NCBI GenBank assembly: GCA_958295985.1
Contig: OY282432.1
Location: forward strand, 3,257,001 to 3,321,000
DNA from: an uncultured Candidatus Binatia bacterium
Lineage (GTDB): Bacteria > Desulfobacterota > Binatia > UBA9968 > JAJDTQ01
DNA: 64,000 bases
Direction: 5' to 3'
A program made the translations under genes and the position numbers. Shown in pieces: positions 1 to 9,018 of the stretch; the first letter of the stretch is position 1, and the number at the start of each line of letters is the position of its first letter. A model generated the notes under the pieces. It was not told the origin of the DNA. It did no database searches and saw only the letters and a list, made by a program, of their open reading frames with translations.

Positions 1-392
1 TCCAGAGCGAGCATGAGCGGTACCTCGTGGAAGAACACGTGGGGCGGCCGGTGATGGTGATCGACTATCCCAAGGAGATCAAGGCCTTCTACATGTATCT
101 CAACGACGACGAGCGGACGGTAGCGGCCATGGACGTGTTGGTGCCCAAGATAGGTGAGATCATCGGCGGCTCGCAGCGGGAGCACCGCCTCGACCAGCTC
201 CGGCAACGGATCAACGAGTGCGGCCTGCCCGAGGACGAGTACTGGTGGTACCTGGAGTTGCGGCGCTACGGCTCCGCGCCCCACGCCGGCTTCGGCCTCG
301 GCTTCGAGCGCCTGGTCCAGTTCATGACCGGCCTGGGAAACATCCGCGACGTCATCCCCTTCCCACGGGTCCCGGGCTTCGCGGAGTTCTGA
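1..392 (+). CDS. asnS: Asparaginyl-tRNA synthetase, C-terminal part
   Basis: This is the 3' end of a gene that begins before the window; the reading frame runs from base 3. It charges tRNA-Asn with asparagine in the cytoplasm. The fragment holds the end of the class II catalytic domain. The class II motif 3 GFGLGFERL, with its ATP-binding arginine, lies about 25 residues before the stop, and the tail [10 protein letters not shown] is typical of AsnRS and archaeal-type AspRS. The [12 protein letters not shown] segment favours AsnRS over AspRS. The internal GTG at 27 is not a start, because homology continues upstream of it. No operon partner is visible; the next gene follows after 186 bases. 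Confidence 0.9.
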   Translation, partial: QSEHERYLVEEHVGRPVMVIDYPKEIKAFYMYLNDDERTVAAMDVLVPKIGEIIGGSQREHRLDQLRQRINECGLPEDEYWWYLELRRYGSAPHAGFGLGFERLVQFMTGLGNIRDVIPFPRVPGFAEF

Positions 393-430
393 CGGACCGG
401 CAATGCCCGATTCGGTCATTCCCGCCCCCT

Positions 431-458
431 CCGTCATTCCGGCGGAAGCGGGAATCCG
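431..458. repeat. Short palindromic intergenic repeat (GTCATTCC type)
   Basis: An imperfect inverted repeat in which ATTCCGGC is followed, after GGAA, by GCGGGAAT. It lies between asnS and the M24 peptidase gene. Related elements with the same GTCAT-CCCGCGAA or GGATTCCGGC core occur at 33898-33936 and 60153-60177, so this looks like a dispersed REP-like family. Confidence 0.5.
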
Positions 459-578
459 GGAGCGGAGGGACCGGGGCACTACCACCGCCGCACCCCTCGC
501 CAGGCAGATTTGCGGCACCCAATGAACCTTTGGTATGCTCCCCGCTTTCAGCCACAACCCCAACCCGGAGGCTCCCGG

Positions 579-1712
579 ATGATCGAAGCGCCGTTCCCAC
601 AGGAAGAGTACCAATCACGTCACCAGCAGGTTCAGCGGCTCATGGAGCGGGACGGGCTGGACCTCGTCGTGGCGTCGGCCCGCGACAACTTCTGGTATTT
701 CACCGGCTTGGTCAGCTATCAGTTCGACCACCTGATGCGGCCCGAGATCTGCTTCATCCCCAGGGAGGGCAAACCCTTCGCATTGGTGTACGGCAATAAC
801 AAGACCAAGGCGGAGGCCCTGCCGTGGTTCGGCGAGGTGCGCAGCTACGTGGACGTGCCCTTTCCGCGGGAGATGCTGAGCGAGTTCCTGACCGACATGG
901 GCTACGGTTCCGCCAGGGTGGGCTTCGAGCTGGACGACGACCAGCGGCTGGGCTTCCCGGTCAACTATCTCACGCAGCTCACCGAGGCGCTGCCCAAGGC
1001 CAGGATCGAGGACGGGTCCGCGGCGCTCACCGAGCAGCGGCTGTTCAAGAGCCCGCGGGAGATGGAGAACATGCGGCAGGCCTGCGACATCTCCGTGCGT
1101 GCCTTCGACCGCATCCTGCCCGACCTCAAGGCCGGGGTCACCCGGCGGGAAGTGGCCGAACGCCTCTACATCGCCATGATCGAGGAAGGCGCCCACCCGC
1201 GCCATCCCGGCTTCCTCATGCTGAACGCCTCCACCCAGTACGACGAACGGCGCTACGAGAAAGGCGATCGCATGATCGCGGACTTCGGCGCGTGTTACGA
1301 GGGCTACTACGGCGACATCACCCGCATGGCGATCTTCGGCGCGCCGAGTGCCGACCAGACCAGGGAGCACGGGCTGGCGCTGCACCTGATCCGGGAATGC
1401 GTCAAGGTCATGAAGCCCGGGACCCCCATCAGCGAAATACCGCGAGTTGCCAACGCCGAGCTGACGAAAAACGGTTACCCCGAGGTGGCGAGCCCCAAAC
1501 GCATCGGACACGGCATCGGCATGGCCCGGGCCGAACCCCCGTCCATCAGCGAGGCCGAGGTCCGGACCGTGGAGGCGGGCATGGTGCTGGCCATCGAGCC
1601 CAAAGTGCGCATCCCGGGCGCCTCGGTCCACCTGGAAGAGGACGTATTCATCACCGCGGACGGGGCCGAGCCGCTGACCGCGGGAGCCGAACGGCTCAAC
1701 GTCATCGAATAA
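579..1712 (+). CDS. M24B family metallopeptidase (Xaa-Pro peptidase/creatinase fold)
   Basis: A 377-residue protein of the pita-bread fold, with an N-terminal creatinase-type domain (residues 1 to about 150) and a C-terminal catalytic domain. All five metal ligands are visible: Asp235 and Asp246 in DFGACYEGYYGD, His311 in GHGIGM, Glu340 in AIEPK and Glu354 in LEEDV. It is therefore probably an active dinuclear metal hydrolase acting on an Xaa-Pro or amide bond. The start at 579 is chosen over an upstream in-frame ATG because CGGAGG sits about eight bases before it. The next gene encodes an ornithine-cyclodeaminase-like enzyme. The M24 plus cyclodeaminase pairing resembles ectoine-degradation loci (DoeA/EutD with EutC), but no other ectoine gene is present, so the substrate is open. 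Confidence 0.85.
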   Translation: MIEAPFPQEEYQSRHQQVQRLMERDGLDLVVASARDNFWYFTGLVSYQFDHLMRPEICFIPREGKPFALVYGNNKTKAEALPWFGEVRSYVDVPFPREMLSEFLTDMGYGSARVGFELDDDQRLGFPVNYLTQLTEALPKARIEDGSAALTEQRLFKSPREMENMRQACDISVRAFDRILPDLKAGVTRREVAERLYIAMIEEGAHPRHPGFLMLNASTQYDERRYEKGDRMIADFGACYEGYYGDITRMAIFGAPSADQTREHGLALHLIRECVKVMKPGTPISEIPRVANAELTKNGYPEVASPKRIGHGIGMARAEPPSISEAEVRTVEAGMVLAIEPKVRIPGASVHLEEDVFITADGAEPLTAGAERLNVIE

Positions 1713-1765
1713 CCGCCACGCCGGGCCGCAGGGCCCGACCCAGGAGGCGATAGCCGGGGAACGCC

Positions 1766-2752
1766 ATGGCCAACGGAATCCTTTATCTGTCCAACGATGA
1801 CGTGAAGCGACTGCTCGACTTGGGCGAGGCCATCGACATCGTCAAGGCCGCGCTGCAGGACCACAGCGCCGGGCGCGTGGGCTGGTCCGTGCCCGAGGAC
1901 CTGGCGGTCAAGCCCGAGGAGGGATGGCAGTACTGGGTCACCGGCTGCTCACTCGACGCCGCCGCCGGATTCCGCTTCCGCGCCATCAAGGCCGCGGGCG
2001 GGAGCCGGGACCCGTCGCGCCCGCCCCAGGGCCCCCGGCGCATCCTCATCCTGAGCGACCGGCAAGGCGGCGAGGTCACCGCCATCATGGACGAGGACTG
2101 GTGCCACTCGGTGAGGACCGGCGCCGCGGCCACAGTGGCCTGCCAATGCCTCGCACGCCAGGGCGCGTCGGTGATGGCCATGCTGGGGGCCGGCGACACC
2201 GCCCGGGCCACCGTGCCGGTGATGGCGCGCGCCTTCGACCTCAAGGAGGTGCGGGTGCTCTCCCGCCGTCCCGAGACCCGGGAAGCCTTTGCCCGGGAGG
2301 TCGGCGAGGAGCTGGACCTGCGCATCGTCCCCTGCGACACCGCCCCCCAGGCGCTGGACGGCGCGGACCTGGTGGTCTCCGCCACCACCACCTCCGAGCC
2401 CTTCGTCAAGCAGGAATGGATCACCGAAGGGGCCGTCGTCTACTCCATCGGCAAGCATCAGGAACTCGAAAGCTCCGCCTACAAGGACATGGGCAAGTTC
2501 GTGGTGGACAGTTGGGCCCAGTGCAAGAAGAAGTCGGACATCGACCGAATGCTGAGGGAAGGCTTCCTCACTTCCGACGACGTCTACGCAGAGTTGCCGG
2601 ACGTCCTGGCCGGGAAGGTTGCCGGCCGGGAAGACCACCGCGAACGGATCTTCGTGCGCGCCATCGGACTGGTGAATCAGGACATCTCACTGGCCGCGTG
2701 GCTGTATCGAAAGGCCCTGGAGGAAGGCGCCGGGACCCGGCTGCCGTACTGA
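1766..2752 (+). CDS. Ornithine cyclodeaminase/mu-crystallin family protein
   Basis: A 328-residue protein, the usual family length. These are NAD(P)-dependent cytoplasmic enzymes that deaminate and cyclise ornithine or reduce or oxidise related imino or amino acids. The dinucleotide-binding loop MLGAGDTARATVP is near residue 145, after the family segment around SVRTGAAATVA. SATTTSEPF with the later VYSIGKH matches the usual end of the Rossmann domain. It starts 53 bases after the M24 peptidase stop and is probably co-transcribed with it. The substrate cannot be fixed from sequence; cyclodeaminase and ketimine reductase are both possible. Confidence 0.85.
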   Translation: MANGILYLSNDDVKRLLDLGEAIDIVKAALQDHSAGRVGWSVPEDLAVKPEEGWQYWVTGCSLDAAAGFRFRAIKAAGGSRDPSRPPQGPRRILILSDRQGGEVTAIMDEDWCHSVRTGAAATVACQCLARQGASVMAMLGAGDTARATVPVMARAFDLKEVRVLSRRPETREAFAREVGEELDLRIVPCDTAPQALDGADLVVSATTTSEPFVKQEWITEGAVVYSIGKHQELESSAYKDMGKFVVDSWAQCKKKSDIDRMLREGFLTSDDVYAELPDVLAGKVAGREDHRERIFVRAIGLVNQDISLAAWLYRKALEEGAGTRLPY

Positions 2753-2824
2753 GCCCGCGGGCGCGCACCCGGGACGTCGCTGCACGGACGGCCCGGGTCA
2801 GTTGAACGACGATTCAGGGAAGCC

Positions 2825-3511
2825 ATGGACATCTTTCTCCTCATGGGTCAGTCCAACATGGCCGGCCGCGGACTCCTGGAAGACGTGGAGCCCATCCGCG
2901 ATGAGCGCATCCGCGTGTTCACGGACGGCCGCTGGACCCTTGCCGAAGAGCCGCTGCACCACGACCGCCCCACCGCCGGCATCGGGCTGGCCATGAGCTT
3001 CGCCCGCTCGCTGCTGACCACCGACCCCGGCCGGGATATCGGCCTGGTGCCACGCGCCGTGGGTTCGACCCCTCTCCGGCAGTGGATGCCGGGCGCCGAC
3101 CTTTACGAAGGCGCCAGGAACGCCGCGCGCGCCACCGCCCGGGACGGCGCCGTCAAGGCCGTGCTGTGGCACCAGGGGGAGCACGACTCCAAAACCGACG
3201 CGGACGCCGCCAGCTATCTCCGGCGGTTCAGCGTCATGGTGGCCACGCTGAGAGAACAACTCGACACGCCTTCACTGCCGGTGATCGTGGGAGAGCTGGG
3301 AAGCTACCTTTCGGAACGGCCCGACTTCGAGCACCACCGCACGGTGAACGCGGAGTTGCGGAAGGCCCCTGACGCCATCACCCGCTGCGCGTTCGTCAGC
3401 GCCGAGGGCCTGACCGACAAGGGCGACAGCCTGCACTTCGACGCCCGCTCGCTACGGATTTTCGGAGAGCGGTACGCCGACGCCTACCTGCGGTTGCAGG
3501 GCAACCCCTGA
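2825..3511 (+). CDS. SGNH-type carbohydrate esterase (sialate O-acetylesterase-like, SASA/DUF303)
   Basis: A 228-residue protein starting directly with the SGNH block I, GQSNMAG (nucleophile Ser10). The block III sequence WHQGEHDS and the C-terminal Asp-x-x-His of DSLHFDA complete the set expected for carbohydrate esterase family 6. The likely reaction is removal of acetyl groups from a sugar or polysaccharide. No signal peptide is visible, so it is probably cytoplasmic unless the start is wrong. An AGGGAAG ribosome site precedes the ATG. It ends facing the next gene, with a GC-rich hairpin between the two. Confidence 0.8.
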   Translation: MDIFLLMGQSNMAGRGLLEDVEPIRDERIRVFTDGRWTLAEEPLHHDRPTAGIGLAMSFARSLLTTDPGRDIGLVPRAVGSTPLRQWMPGADLYEGARNAARATARDGAVKAVLWHQGEHDSKTDADAASYLRRFSVMVATLREQLDTPSLPVIVGELGSYLSERPDFEHHRTVNAELRKAPDAITRCAFVSAEGLTDKGDSLHFDARSLRIFGERYADAYLRLQGNP

Positions 3512-3619
3512 CCACCTCAAGTTCAAATAGAGACGTAGCAGCCTGGTCCGGTCCCGGTACCCTGCGGTCACCCGCGCCCCTCCCCGCGGCATCGCCCGCC
3601 CTTCGCTACATAAAATCCT

Positions 3620-3640
3620 CCAGGGGGCTTCGCCCCCTGG
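3620..3640. terminator. GC-rich hairpin between convergent genes
   Basis: CCAGGGGGC and GCCCCCTGG form a perfect nine-base stem with a TTC loop. It lies between the convergent ends of the esterase and the SUMF-like gene. On the minus strand it is followed by a short ATTTTA tract, so it can serve as a terminator for the minus-strand gene; there is no T tract on the plus strand. Confidence 0.5.
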
Positions 3641-3665
3641 GTCCCCGAGGTAAGGAGATAAAGAT

Positions 3666-4607
3666 TCATGGAGTGAGGGTCCGGGCAACACGGAAGCCGA
3701 CGAGGTTGTTGCGGTTTCCGACGAAGTCCCAGTAGCGGAAGGCGGAGCGGAGGCTCCACGGTTCGTTGAACAAGGAGCCGCCCCGCAGCACGCGATCGCT
3801 GCAATCCCCCCTCTCCCATGCGCTCCCGTCTGCCGGCGCCCCCGCATAACTCCCGTCCCAACAGTCCTCCACCCACTCCCACACGTTCCCATGCACATCG
3901 TACAACCCAAATCCGTTCGATCCAAAACTCCCCACCGGCGCTGTACTCTTATCGTCCCACCGACTCCCGCATCCATAGCAATTCGCTCGGTTCCGACCTA
4001 TATCATCTCCCCAATGGTGCGCTGTCCTGCTCCCCGCCCGTGCCACATACTCCCACTCCGACTCGCTCAACAACCGATACCCCTTCCCCGTCTTCTCACT
4101 CAGCCATTTCACATACGCCTGCGCATCCCCCCAACTGACACACACCACCGGATGCTCATCCGTCTGCCTGAATCCCGGCCCCCGCCAGTCACGCCCGGAA
4201 CGGTCCTCCCATTGCTCTCCCTCATACGTCCAGCACGAATCACCCGTCGAATGTCCCGTTGCCTCGATAAACCGGCCATACTCCCCCCGCGTGACCTCCT
4301 TCACCCCCACCGCAAACGGCTGTGCAATCGTCACCCGATGCACCGGTCCTTCATCCTCGTTCCGCCTTTCCTCCGACTCCGGCGAACCCATCATGAAACT
4401 CCCCGCAGGCACGACCACCATCTCCGGACATCCCTCGCAGTCCCGCAGCTTCGTTCCAGGCCGGTATTTATCCGCCAAACGCTCGCTTTTTTCTGGCTTC
4501 TCTCGCAAACTCCTTGTCTCGCTCGCATCAGCGTAGTCCGCCCACGCCGGCAACGCGCCAGCCAGCGCCAGCGCCACAAACGCCGCCCATACCCTGCTCC
4601 AAATCAT
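3666..4607 (-). CDS. Secreted SUMF1/FGE-sulfatase-domain protein lacking FGE cysteines
   Basis: A 313-residue protein with an N-terminal signal peptide (MIWSRVWAAF, cleavage near PAWA-DY) and a formylglycine-generating-enzyme-type domain from about residue 45. Family hallmarks are GSFMMGSPESEERRNEDEGP, PVVCVSWGDAQAY, YRLLSESEWEY, YDVHGNVWEW and the ending GFRVAR. In true FGE the catalytic cysteines sit in the GGSW-x-C-x4-C stretch; here that stretch reads GGSLFNEPWSLRSAFRY, with no cysteine. It is therefore a fold relative rather than a formylglycine generator. The start at 4607 has a GGGAGG site nine bases upstream; an upstream TTG at 4628 is less likely. Codon use looks less GC-rich than in its neighbours, which suggests acquisition. 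Confidence 0.8.
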   Translation of the reverse strand: MIWSRVWAAFVALALAGALPAWADYADASETRSLREKPEKSERLADKYRPGTKLRDCEGCPEMVVVPAGSFMMGSPESEERRNEDEGPVHRVTIAQPFAVGVKEVTRGEYGRFIEATGHSTGDSCWTYEGEQWEDRSGRDWRGPGFRQTDEHPVVCVSWGDAQAYVKWLSEKTGKGYRLLSESEWEYVARAGSRTAHHWGDDIGRNRANCYGCGSRWDDKSTAPVGSFGSNGFGLYDVHGNVWEWVEDCWDGSYAGAPADGSAWERGDCSDRVLRGGSLFNEPWSLRSAFRYWDFVGNRNNLVGFRVARTLTP

Positions 4608-4758
4608 ACGCGAATCCTCCCTGCGCAATCCTGTGGACTCCTTTCTAACTGAAGTGGTCCCGGTTCATAGGACAGGGGGGGCGGCCGAAATAAGGTGTAT
4701 ACCGTAGTTGATCATGCCGCCCGCGGATCACGGGTCAGTTAATCAGATTATAGGCATC

Positions 4759-5688
4759 CTACTGTCCATGTCCAACTTCCCTGGCCCGCACCAACCGGTT
4801 CAGGCCGAGAACCAGCAGAAATCCCAGGACGCACAAACCGAACGCGAGCCAGAAGGCGCCGTCGAGCTCCGGCAGCACGTTGATGTCGCGGAGGGACGGT
4901 GTCTCCCCGTGGCCCGGCACGGTCGCCTTGAACGGCCAGATCTTTCTCAGGGACCCGGCCATGAAACCGACGAGCAGCGCCATCGTGACCCTGCGGTGGC
5001 GGTGCAGCAGCCAACTCAGAACCCGCACGAATGCGAGGATGCCGAACACGGCCCCGGCGGCCAGAGGCAGGAGAGCGAGCAGGTCCCGGTCACGCACGGC
5101 ATCGATCGCGTACTCGTACTGGCCCAGGACCAGGAGGATGAAGGAGCCGGAGATGCCGGGAAGGATCATCGCGGTGATGGCGGCGACCCCGCTGAGAAAG
5201 AGCGTCGCGGGGTCGTGGGGCATGGCCAGGGGGACCAGCCCCACCAGCCACCAGGCGACGCCGGCGCCCAGGAACAAACACGCCACCGCGGTCGCGGACC
5301 AGCGCAACTGCGCGGCCACCGTGACGATGCTTGCCAGGACCAATCCGAGAAAGAAGGCGAACAGCGGAACAGGCCGGTGATCGAGCAGCCAGCCGATGGG
5401 GCCGGCCAGGGCCAGCAGGGCCGCGGCGATGCCGGCGCCGAGGACCATGAGGAACCGCCAGGGGACGGCGGCCGCAGCATCCCCAAGGCGCAGCCGCATC
5501 ACCAGGCTCAGAACGCGCCAGTTGAAGGACTTGAGGGCGTCCACGAGTTCCTCGTAGATGCCCATGATGAACGCCATGGTGCCGCCGGAGACCCCGGGAA
5601 CGACGTCCGCCGATCCCATGGTCACGCCGGCAAGGGCGAGATACAGGTAACGCTTCAGCCCGTTGGGCGGGCGCAGGGTCGCAGCCAC
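4759..5688 (-). CDS. DUF368 membrane protein (PopT-like polyprenyl-phosphate transporter)
   Basis: A 309-residue multi-pass inner-membrane protein. The first segment carries the DUF368 signature MGSADVVPGVSGGTMAF followed by IYEELVDAL, and a second PGISGS copy occurs near residue 175 (MILPGISGSFILL), as expected for the internal pseudo-repeat of this family. DUF368 proteins have been shown in other bacteria to recycle undecaprenyl phosphate across the membrane; that function is inferred here. The start is a GTG seven bases after the aminotransferase stop on the same strand, so the two are probably translated from one mRNA. The C-terminus is LVRAREVGHGQ. Confidence 0.85.
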   Translation of the reverse strand: MAATLRPPNGLKRYLYLALAGVTMGSADVVPGVSGGTMAFIMGIYEELVDALKSFNWRVLSLVMRLRLGDAAAAVPWRFLMVLGAGIAAALLALAGPIGWLLDHRPVPLFAFFLGLVLASIVTVAAQLRWSATAVACLFLGAGVAWWLVGLVPLAMPHDPATLFLSGVAAITAMILPGISGSFILLVLGQYEYAIDAVRDRDLLALLPLAAGAVFGILAFVRVLSWLLHRHRRVTMALLVGFMAGSLRKIWPFKATVPGHGETPSLRDINVLPELDGAFWLAFGLCVLGFLLVLGLNRLVRAREVGHGQ

Positions 5689-5695
5689 TTTGCCG

Positions 5696-6664
5696 CTACA
5701 GCCCCAGCGCCGCCTGCTTCTCGTTCCATGCGGCGCTCAGCTCTTCCTTCTCCTCCCCTTCCATGTGGTTCAGGGCCTGGGCGACGATGTCCACGCCCAC
5801 GAGATCGGTCCAGCCCTTGAGCAGCCGCAGGGTCACGCCGCCGGGCACGTCCCGTCCGAAGCCGACGCCGTTGATGCTCTTGATCGGCACGATGGTGGGG
5901 CTGGTGCTGGTGAGGAAGGCCTCGTCCGCGTTCAGGCAGTCATAGGGCGTCAGGTCGGCCTCCTCCACCTCCATGTCCAGCCCTTCCGCCAGCTCCCCGA
6001 GCACGGCCCGGGTGATGCCCCCCAGCACGTTCTTCGAGCCCGGGGTGTAGATCTTCCCGCCGACGACCGCGAAGAAGTTGTGGGCGTTGCTCTCGGCGAT
6101 GTTGCCGTCCAGGTCCAGCATGAGGGGGATGGCCTTGGGGTCCGCCTGCCGGGCCTCGAAGGCCGCGATGATGTGGTTCATCTTGTTGGTGATCTTGGCC
6201 TTGGACTCCAGGCACTGGGGCGGAATCCGCCGGGTGGCCGGCACCACGATGGTGACGCCCTCGACGTAGTAGCGGCAGAACCCCGTAAAGTCCACGTCGA
6301 GACAATAGATGGCCACGGTGGCGTTATTGTTGGTCCGGGGGCCTTTCGAAGAGCGCTCGCCCCGGCTCACCACCTGCCACACGGCATAGTCGTCGTCCGG
6401 ACCCAGGAGGTCCTTGTTGCGCTCGATCACCTCCAGCGCCGCCGCTTCCATCTCTTCCTGCGACAGGCCGCAGTCGATCCGGGTGTACTTCAAGGACCGG
6501 AACAGCCGGTCGTTGTGCTCCTTGAGCTTGAACGGCACGTGCCGGAACGTGCGGGTCACGTCATAGACGCCGTCGCCGGCGTGGAACCCGTAGTCGAGCA
6601 CCGACACCCTGGCCTCGCTCTCGGGCACGAAGCTGCCGTTCAAATAGACGATCTTCTCATGCAT
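5696..6664 (-). CDS. Class IV (branched-chain/D-amino-acid-type) aminotransferase
   Basis: A 322-residue PLP enzyme of fold type [17 protein letters not shown] near residue 25 is the conserved entrance, the PLP lysine is expected in [10 protein letters not shown] near residue 160, and [14 protein letters not shown] is the cofactor-phosphate region. The family includes IlvE, D-amino-acid transaminase and aminodeoxychorismate lyase. The length and the [11 protein letters not shown] segment fit a branched-chain-type aminotransferase, but the substrate is not certain. The ATG at 6664 is chosen over the GTG three bases upstream; GGAGGA lies six to nine bases before it. It is followed by the DUF368 gene seven bases downstream. 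Confidence 0.85.
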   Translation of the reverse strand: MHEKIVYLNGSFVPESEARVSVLDYGFHAGDGVYDVTRTFRHVPFKLKEHNDRLFRSLKYTRIDCGLSQEEMEAAALEVIERNKDLLGPDDDYAVWQVVSRGERSSKGPRTNNNATVAIYCLDVDFTGFCRYYVEGVTIVVPATRRIPPQCLESKAKITNKMNHIIAAFEARQADPKAIPLMLDLDGNIAESNAHNFFAVVGGKIYTPGSKNVLGGITRAVLGELAEGLDMEVEEADLTPYDCLNADEAFLTSTSPTIVPIKSINGVGFGRDVPGGVTLRLLKGWTDLVGVDIVAQALNHMEGEEKEELSAAWNEKQAALGL

Positions 6665-6743
6665 CACGATTCCTCCATGGCGGGACTCTCAGGGAATGGG
6701 AGAATCTACTACGAAACTGCCGCACGGTCCATTTGCCGACTGA

Positions 6744-6770
6744 TTTGACAAGAGGGTTCCACGTGTCAAA
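6744..6770 (+). promoter_or_regulatory. Candidate promoter/operator upstream of msrP
   Basis: TTTGACA and TGTCAAA form a perfect seven-base inverted repeat with 13 bases between the arms, about 60 bases before the msrP start. The left arm is also a consensus -35 hexamer (TTGACA). No convincing -10 box follows at 17 bases, so this may be an operator rather than a core promoter. Confidence 0.3.
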
Positions 6771-6828
6771 GTGTAGCGTAGGAGACTGCAAACACCCACC
6801 CTGCCTTGACGAAGAAAGGAAAGCGCTC

Positions 6829-7788
6829 ATGCTGATCAAAAGGCCCGACGACATCAAGAGCGGTGAGATCACGGACAAGGAACTGTACCTGAACCGGCGA
6901 CAGTTCATTCGCACCGCGTCGCTGGGAGCCGCCGGCCTGGGCTCGGGTCTGCTGATTCCCGGCCTGCTCGGCCCCTTGGGCGAGGCCCGGGGCGCCACCA
7001 AGCTCACGGGCACCGGCAAGAGCGCCTTCTCCACGGACGAGCCGCAGACGCCGCTGAAGGACATCACGGGCTACAACAACTTCTACGAGTTCGGCACCGA
7101 CAAGTCGGATCCGAAGCGGTATTCCGACAGCCTCAAGACGCGGCCGTGGACCGTCGTGGTGGAGGGCGAGGTGAACAAGCCCAGGACCTTCGACATAGAC
7201 GAGATGTTGAAGATGCCGCTGGAGGAACGGGTCTACCGGCTGCGGTGCGTGGAGGCGTGGTCCATGGTGGTCCCCTGGATCGGCTTCGAACTGAGCCACC
7301 TGATCAAGGCGGTGGAGCCCACCGCCAACGCCAAGTACATCCAGTTCGTCACGCTCCACGATCCCGAGCAGATGCCCGGCCAGCGCCGGGGCGTCCTCGA
7401 CTGGCCTTACGTCGAGGGCTTGCGCATGGACGAGGCCATGAATCCGCTGACGATCCTCGGGGTGGGACTCTACGGCGAGGTGATGCCCAATCAGAACGGC
7501 GCGCCCATCCGTGTCGTGGTGCCGTGGAAGTACGGCTTCAAGAGCATCAAGTCCATCGTCAAGATACGCTTCGTGGAGAAGGAACCGCCCACGGCCTGGA
7601 ACGTTGCCGCGCCCCAGGAATACGGTTTCTACTCCAACGTGAACCCCACGGTGAACCATCCTCGCTGGAGCCAGGCGAGCGAGCGCCGCATCGGCGACTT
7701 CTTCAGACGCAAGACGCTCATGTTCAACGGCTACGAGGAGCAGGTGGCCCATCTATACAAGGGGATGGACCTGACGAAGCTTTATTGA
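6829..7788 (+). CDS. msrP: Protein-methionine-sulfoxide reductase catalytic subunit MsrP (molybdoenzyme)
   Basis: A 319-residue periplasmic molybdopterin enzyme that repairs oxidised methionine in envelope proteins. The N-terminus carries a Tat signal ([15 protein letters not shown]). The molybdenum-ligand cysteine is Cys140 in [31 protein letters not shown] near the C-terminus is a strong MsrP signature. GAAAGGA precedes the ATG at 6829, which makes it preferable to an in-frame upstream start at 6733. The membrane partner MsrQ begins one base after the stop, so the two form an operon. Confidence 0.95.
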   Translation: MLIKRPDDIKSGEITDKELYLNRRQFIRTASLGAAGLGSGLLIPGLLGPLGEARGATKLTGTGKSAFSTDEPQTPLKDITGYNNFYEFGTDKSDPKRYSDSLKTRPWTVVVEGEVNKPRTFDIDEMLKMPLEERVYRLRCVEAWSMVVPWIGFELSHLIKAVEPTANAKYIQFVTLHDPEQMPGQRRGVLDWPYVEGLRMDEAMNPLTILGVGLYGEVMPNQNGAPIRVVVPWKYGFKSIKSIVKIRFVEKEPPTAWNVAAPQEYGFYSNVNPTVNHPRWSQASERRIGDFFRRKTLMFNGYEEQVAHLYKGMDLTKLY

Positions 7789-7789
7789 C

Positions 7790-8410
7790 GTGACCCGGAT
7801 CAAGCCGTTCACCTGGATCAAGGTGTCGGTGTTCGCCTTGGCGCTGATCCCCGCGGTGCGGCTCATCGTGGGGCTCTTCACCGGCGGACTCGGCGCCAAT
7901 CCGGTGGAGTCCATCACCCACACCACCGGCACTTTCGCGTTGGTCTTCCTGATGGTCACGCTGGCGGTGACGCCGCTCCGGCGGATCACCGGCTATGCCG
8001 CTCTCATCAGGCTACGGCGAATGCTGGGGCTGTTCGCCTTCTTCTACACCTGCCTGCACCTGTCCACCTTCGTCGTGCTGGACCACTTCTTCGACCCCGC
8101 CGCCATCCTCGCGGACGTTGTCAAGCGGCCGTACATCACCGCGGGATCCCTGGGGTTCTTGCTGATGCTGCCGCTGGCCGTCACCTCCACCGCCGGCATG
8201 ATCCGCAGACTCGGCGGCCGCCGCTGGCAGCAGCTTCACCGCCTTGTCTACCTCTGCGCTATCGCCGGGGTCGTCCATTTTCTCTGGCTGGTGAAAGCGG
8301 ACCTGAGGGAACCGCTCATCTTCGCCGGTGTGCTGACGGTGCTGTTGGGTTACCGCATCGCCGTGTGGCGCAACGCGCCGTGGTCGAAGAAGCGGACCGC
8401 CCGCAGGTGA
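7790..8410 (+). CDS. msrQ: MsrQ, heme-binding membrane subunit of the MsrPQ system
   Basis: A 206-residue inner-membrane b-type cytochrome of the ferric-reductase-like family that passes quinone electrons to MsrP. About six hydrophobic segments are visible. The family motif around TGTFALVFLMVTLAVTPLRR is followed by LRRMLGLFAFFYTCLHL with its heme histidine, and further histidines lie in QQLHRLVYL and VHFLWLV. It starts with GTG one base after the msrP stop, which implies translational coupling. Confidence 0.93.
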   Translation: MTRIKPFTWIKVSVFALALIPAVRLIVGLFTGGLGANPVESITHTTGTFALVFLMVTLAVTPLRRITGYAALIRLRRMLGLFAFFYTCLHLSTFVVLDHFFDPAAILADVVKRPYITAGSLGFLLMLPLAVTSTAGMIRRLGGRRWQQLHRLVYLCAIAGVVHFLWLVKADLREPLIFAGVLTVLLGYRIAVWRNAPWSKKRTARR

Positions 8411-8411
8411 T

Positions 8412-8441
8412 TTGACACGAACGCGGCCTCCCCGTTATAAA
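8412..8441 (+). promoter_or_regulatory. Sigma70-type promoter for the molybdenum hydroxylase operon
   Basis: TTGACA at 8412-8417 is a perfect -35 hexamer and TATAAA at 8436-8441 a near-consensus -10, with an 18-base spacer. It lies just after msrQ and about 80 bases before the first gene of the three-subunit operon. Confidence 0.6.
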
Positions 8442-8523
8442 CTCTGAACTCTGCAAGGCGCGGCCGCCCTTTCGACCGTGCCTTCGATCGGAATCCAAAC
8501 ATACCGGGAGCGATTATCAGGCC

Positions 8524-9018
8524 ATGAAACAGACGGTTCGGGTGACCGTCAACGGACGGTTGTACGAAGAGGAAGCGGAGCCGCGCCAGCTCCTTTCCTA
8601 TTTTTTGCGGGAGACCATCGGCCTCACCGGCACCCATATCGGCTGCATCGTCGGGGAATGCGGCGCGTGCACCGTGGAGCTGGACGGCGCGCTCGTGAAG
8701 TCGTGCCTGATGTTCGCGGTGCAGGCCAACGGCAAGGAAATCACCACCATCGAGGGGCTGGCCGAGGGCGACACGCTGCACCCGGTGCAGGAAGCCTTCA
8801 TCCGGAACTACGGGTTCCAGTGCGGATACTGCACGCCGGGAATGGTGCTGGCGGCCCGCTATCTGCTGAGCAGGAACCCGGACCCCAGCGAAGAGGAAAT
8901 CCGTGAGGGTCTGGCGGGAAACCTGTGCATGTGCACCGGGTACGTGCAAATCGTGGCCGCGGTGAAGGAAGCCGCAGGACAGATCAACAACGCAGGACAG
9001 ATCAACGACAATGGCTAG
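8524..9018 (+). CDS. [2Fe-2S] small subunit of a xanthine-oxidase-family molybdenum hydroxylase (CoxS-like)
   Basis: A 164-residue iron-sulfur subunit that carries electrons from the molybdenum site to the FAD subunit. The N-terminal plant-ferredoxin-type cluster motif is HIGCIVGECGACTV (about residues 38-51), with a fourth cysteine in KSCLMF. The C-terminal all-helical cluster motifs are FQCGYCTPGM and GNLCMCTGY; the usual residue in the latter is Arg instead of Met. The C-terminal tail GQINNAGQINDNG is produced by an 18-base tandem duplication and looks like a recent addition. It overlaps the large subunit by eight bases. Confidence 0.93.
   Translation: MKQTVRVTVNGRLYEEEAEPRQLLSYFLRETIGLTGTHIGCIVGECGACTVELDGALVKSCLMFAVQANGKEITTIEGLAEGDTLHPVQEAFIRNYGFQCGYCTPGMVLAARYLLSRNPDPSEEEIREGLAGNLCMCTGYVQIVAAVKEAAGQINNAGQINDNG
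8974..9009 (+). repeat. Two-copy 18-base tandem repeat at the end of the small-subunit gene
   Basis: GCAGGACAGATCAAC is followed by AAC in the first copy (8974-8991) and GAC in the second (8992-9009). The duplication is in frame and encodes AGQINN/AGQIND at the C-terminus, just before the overlapping start of the next gene. Confidence 0.8.
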
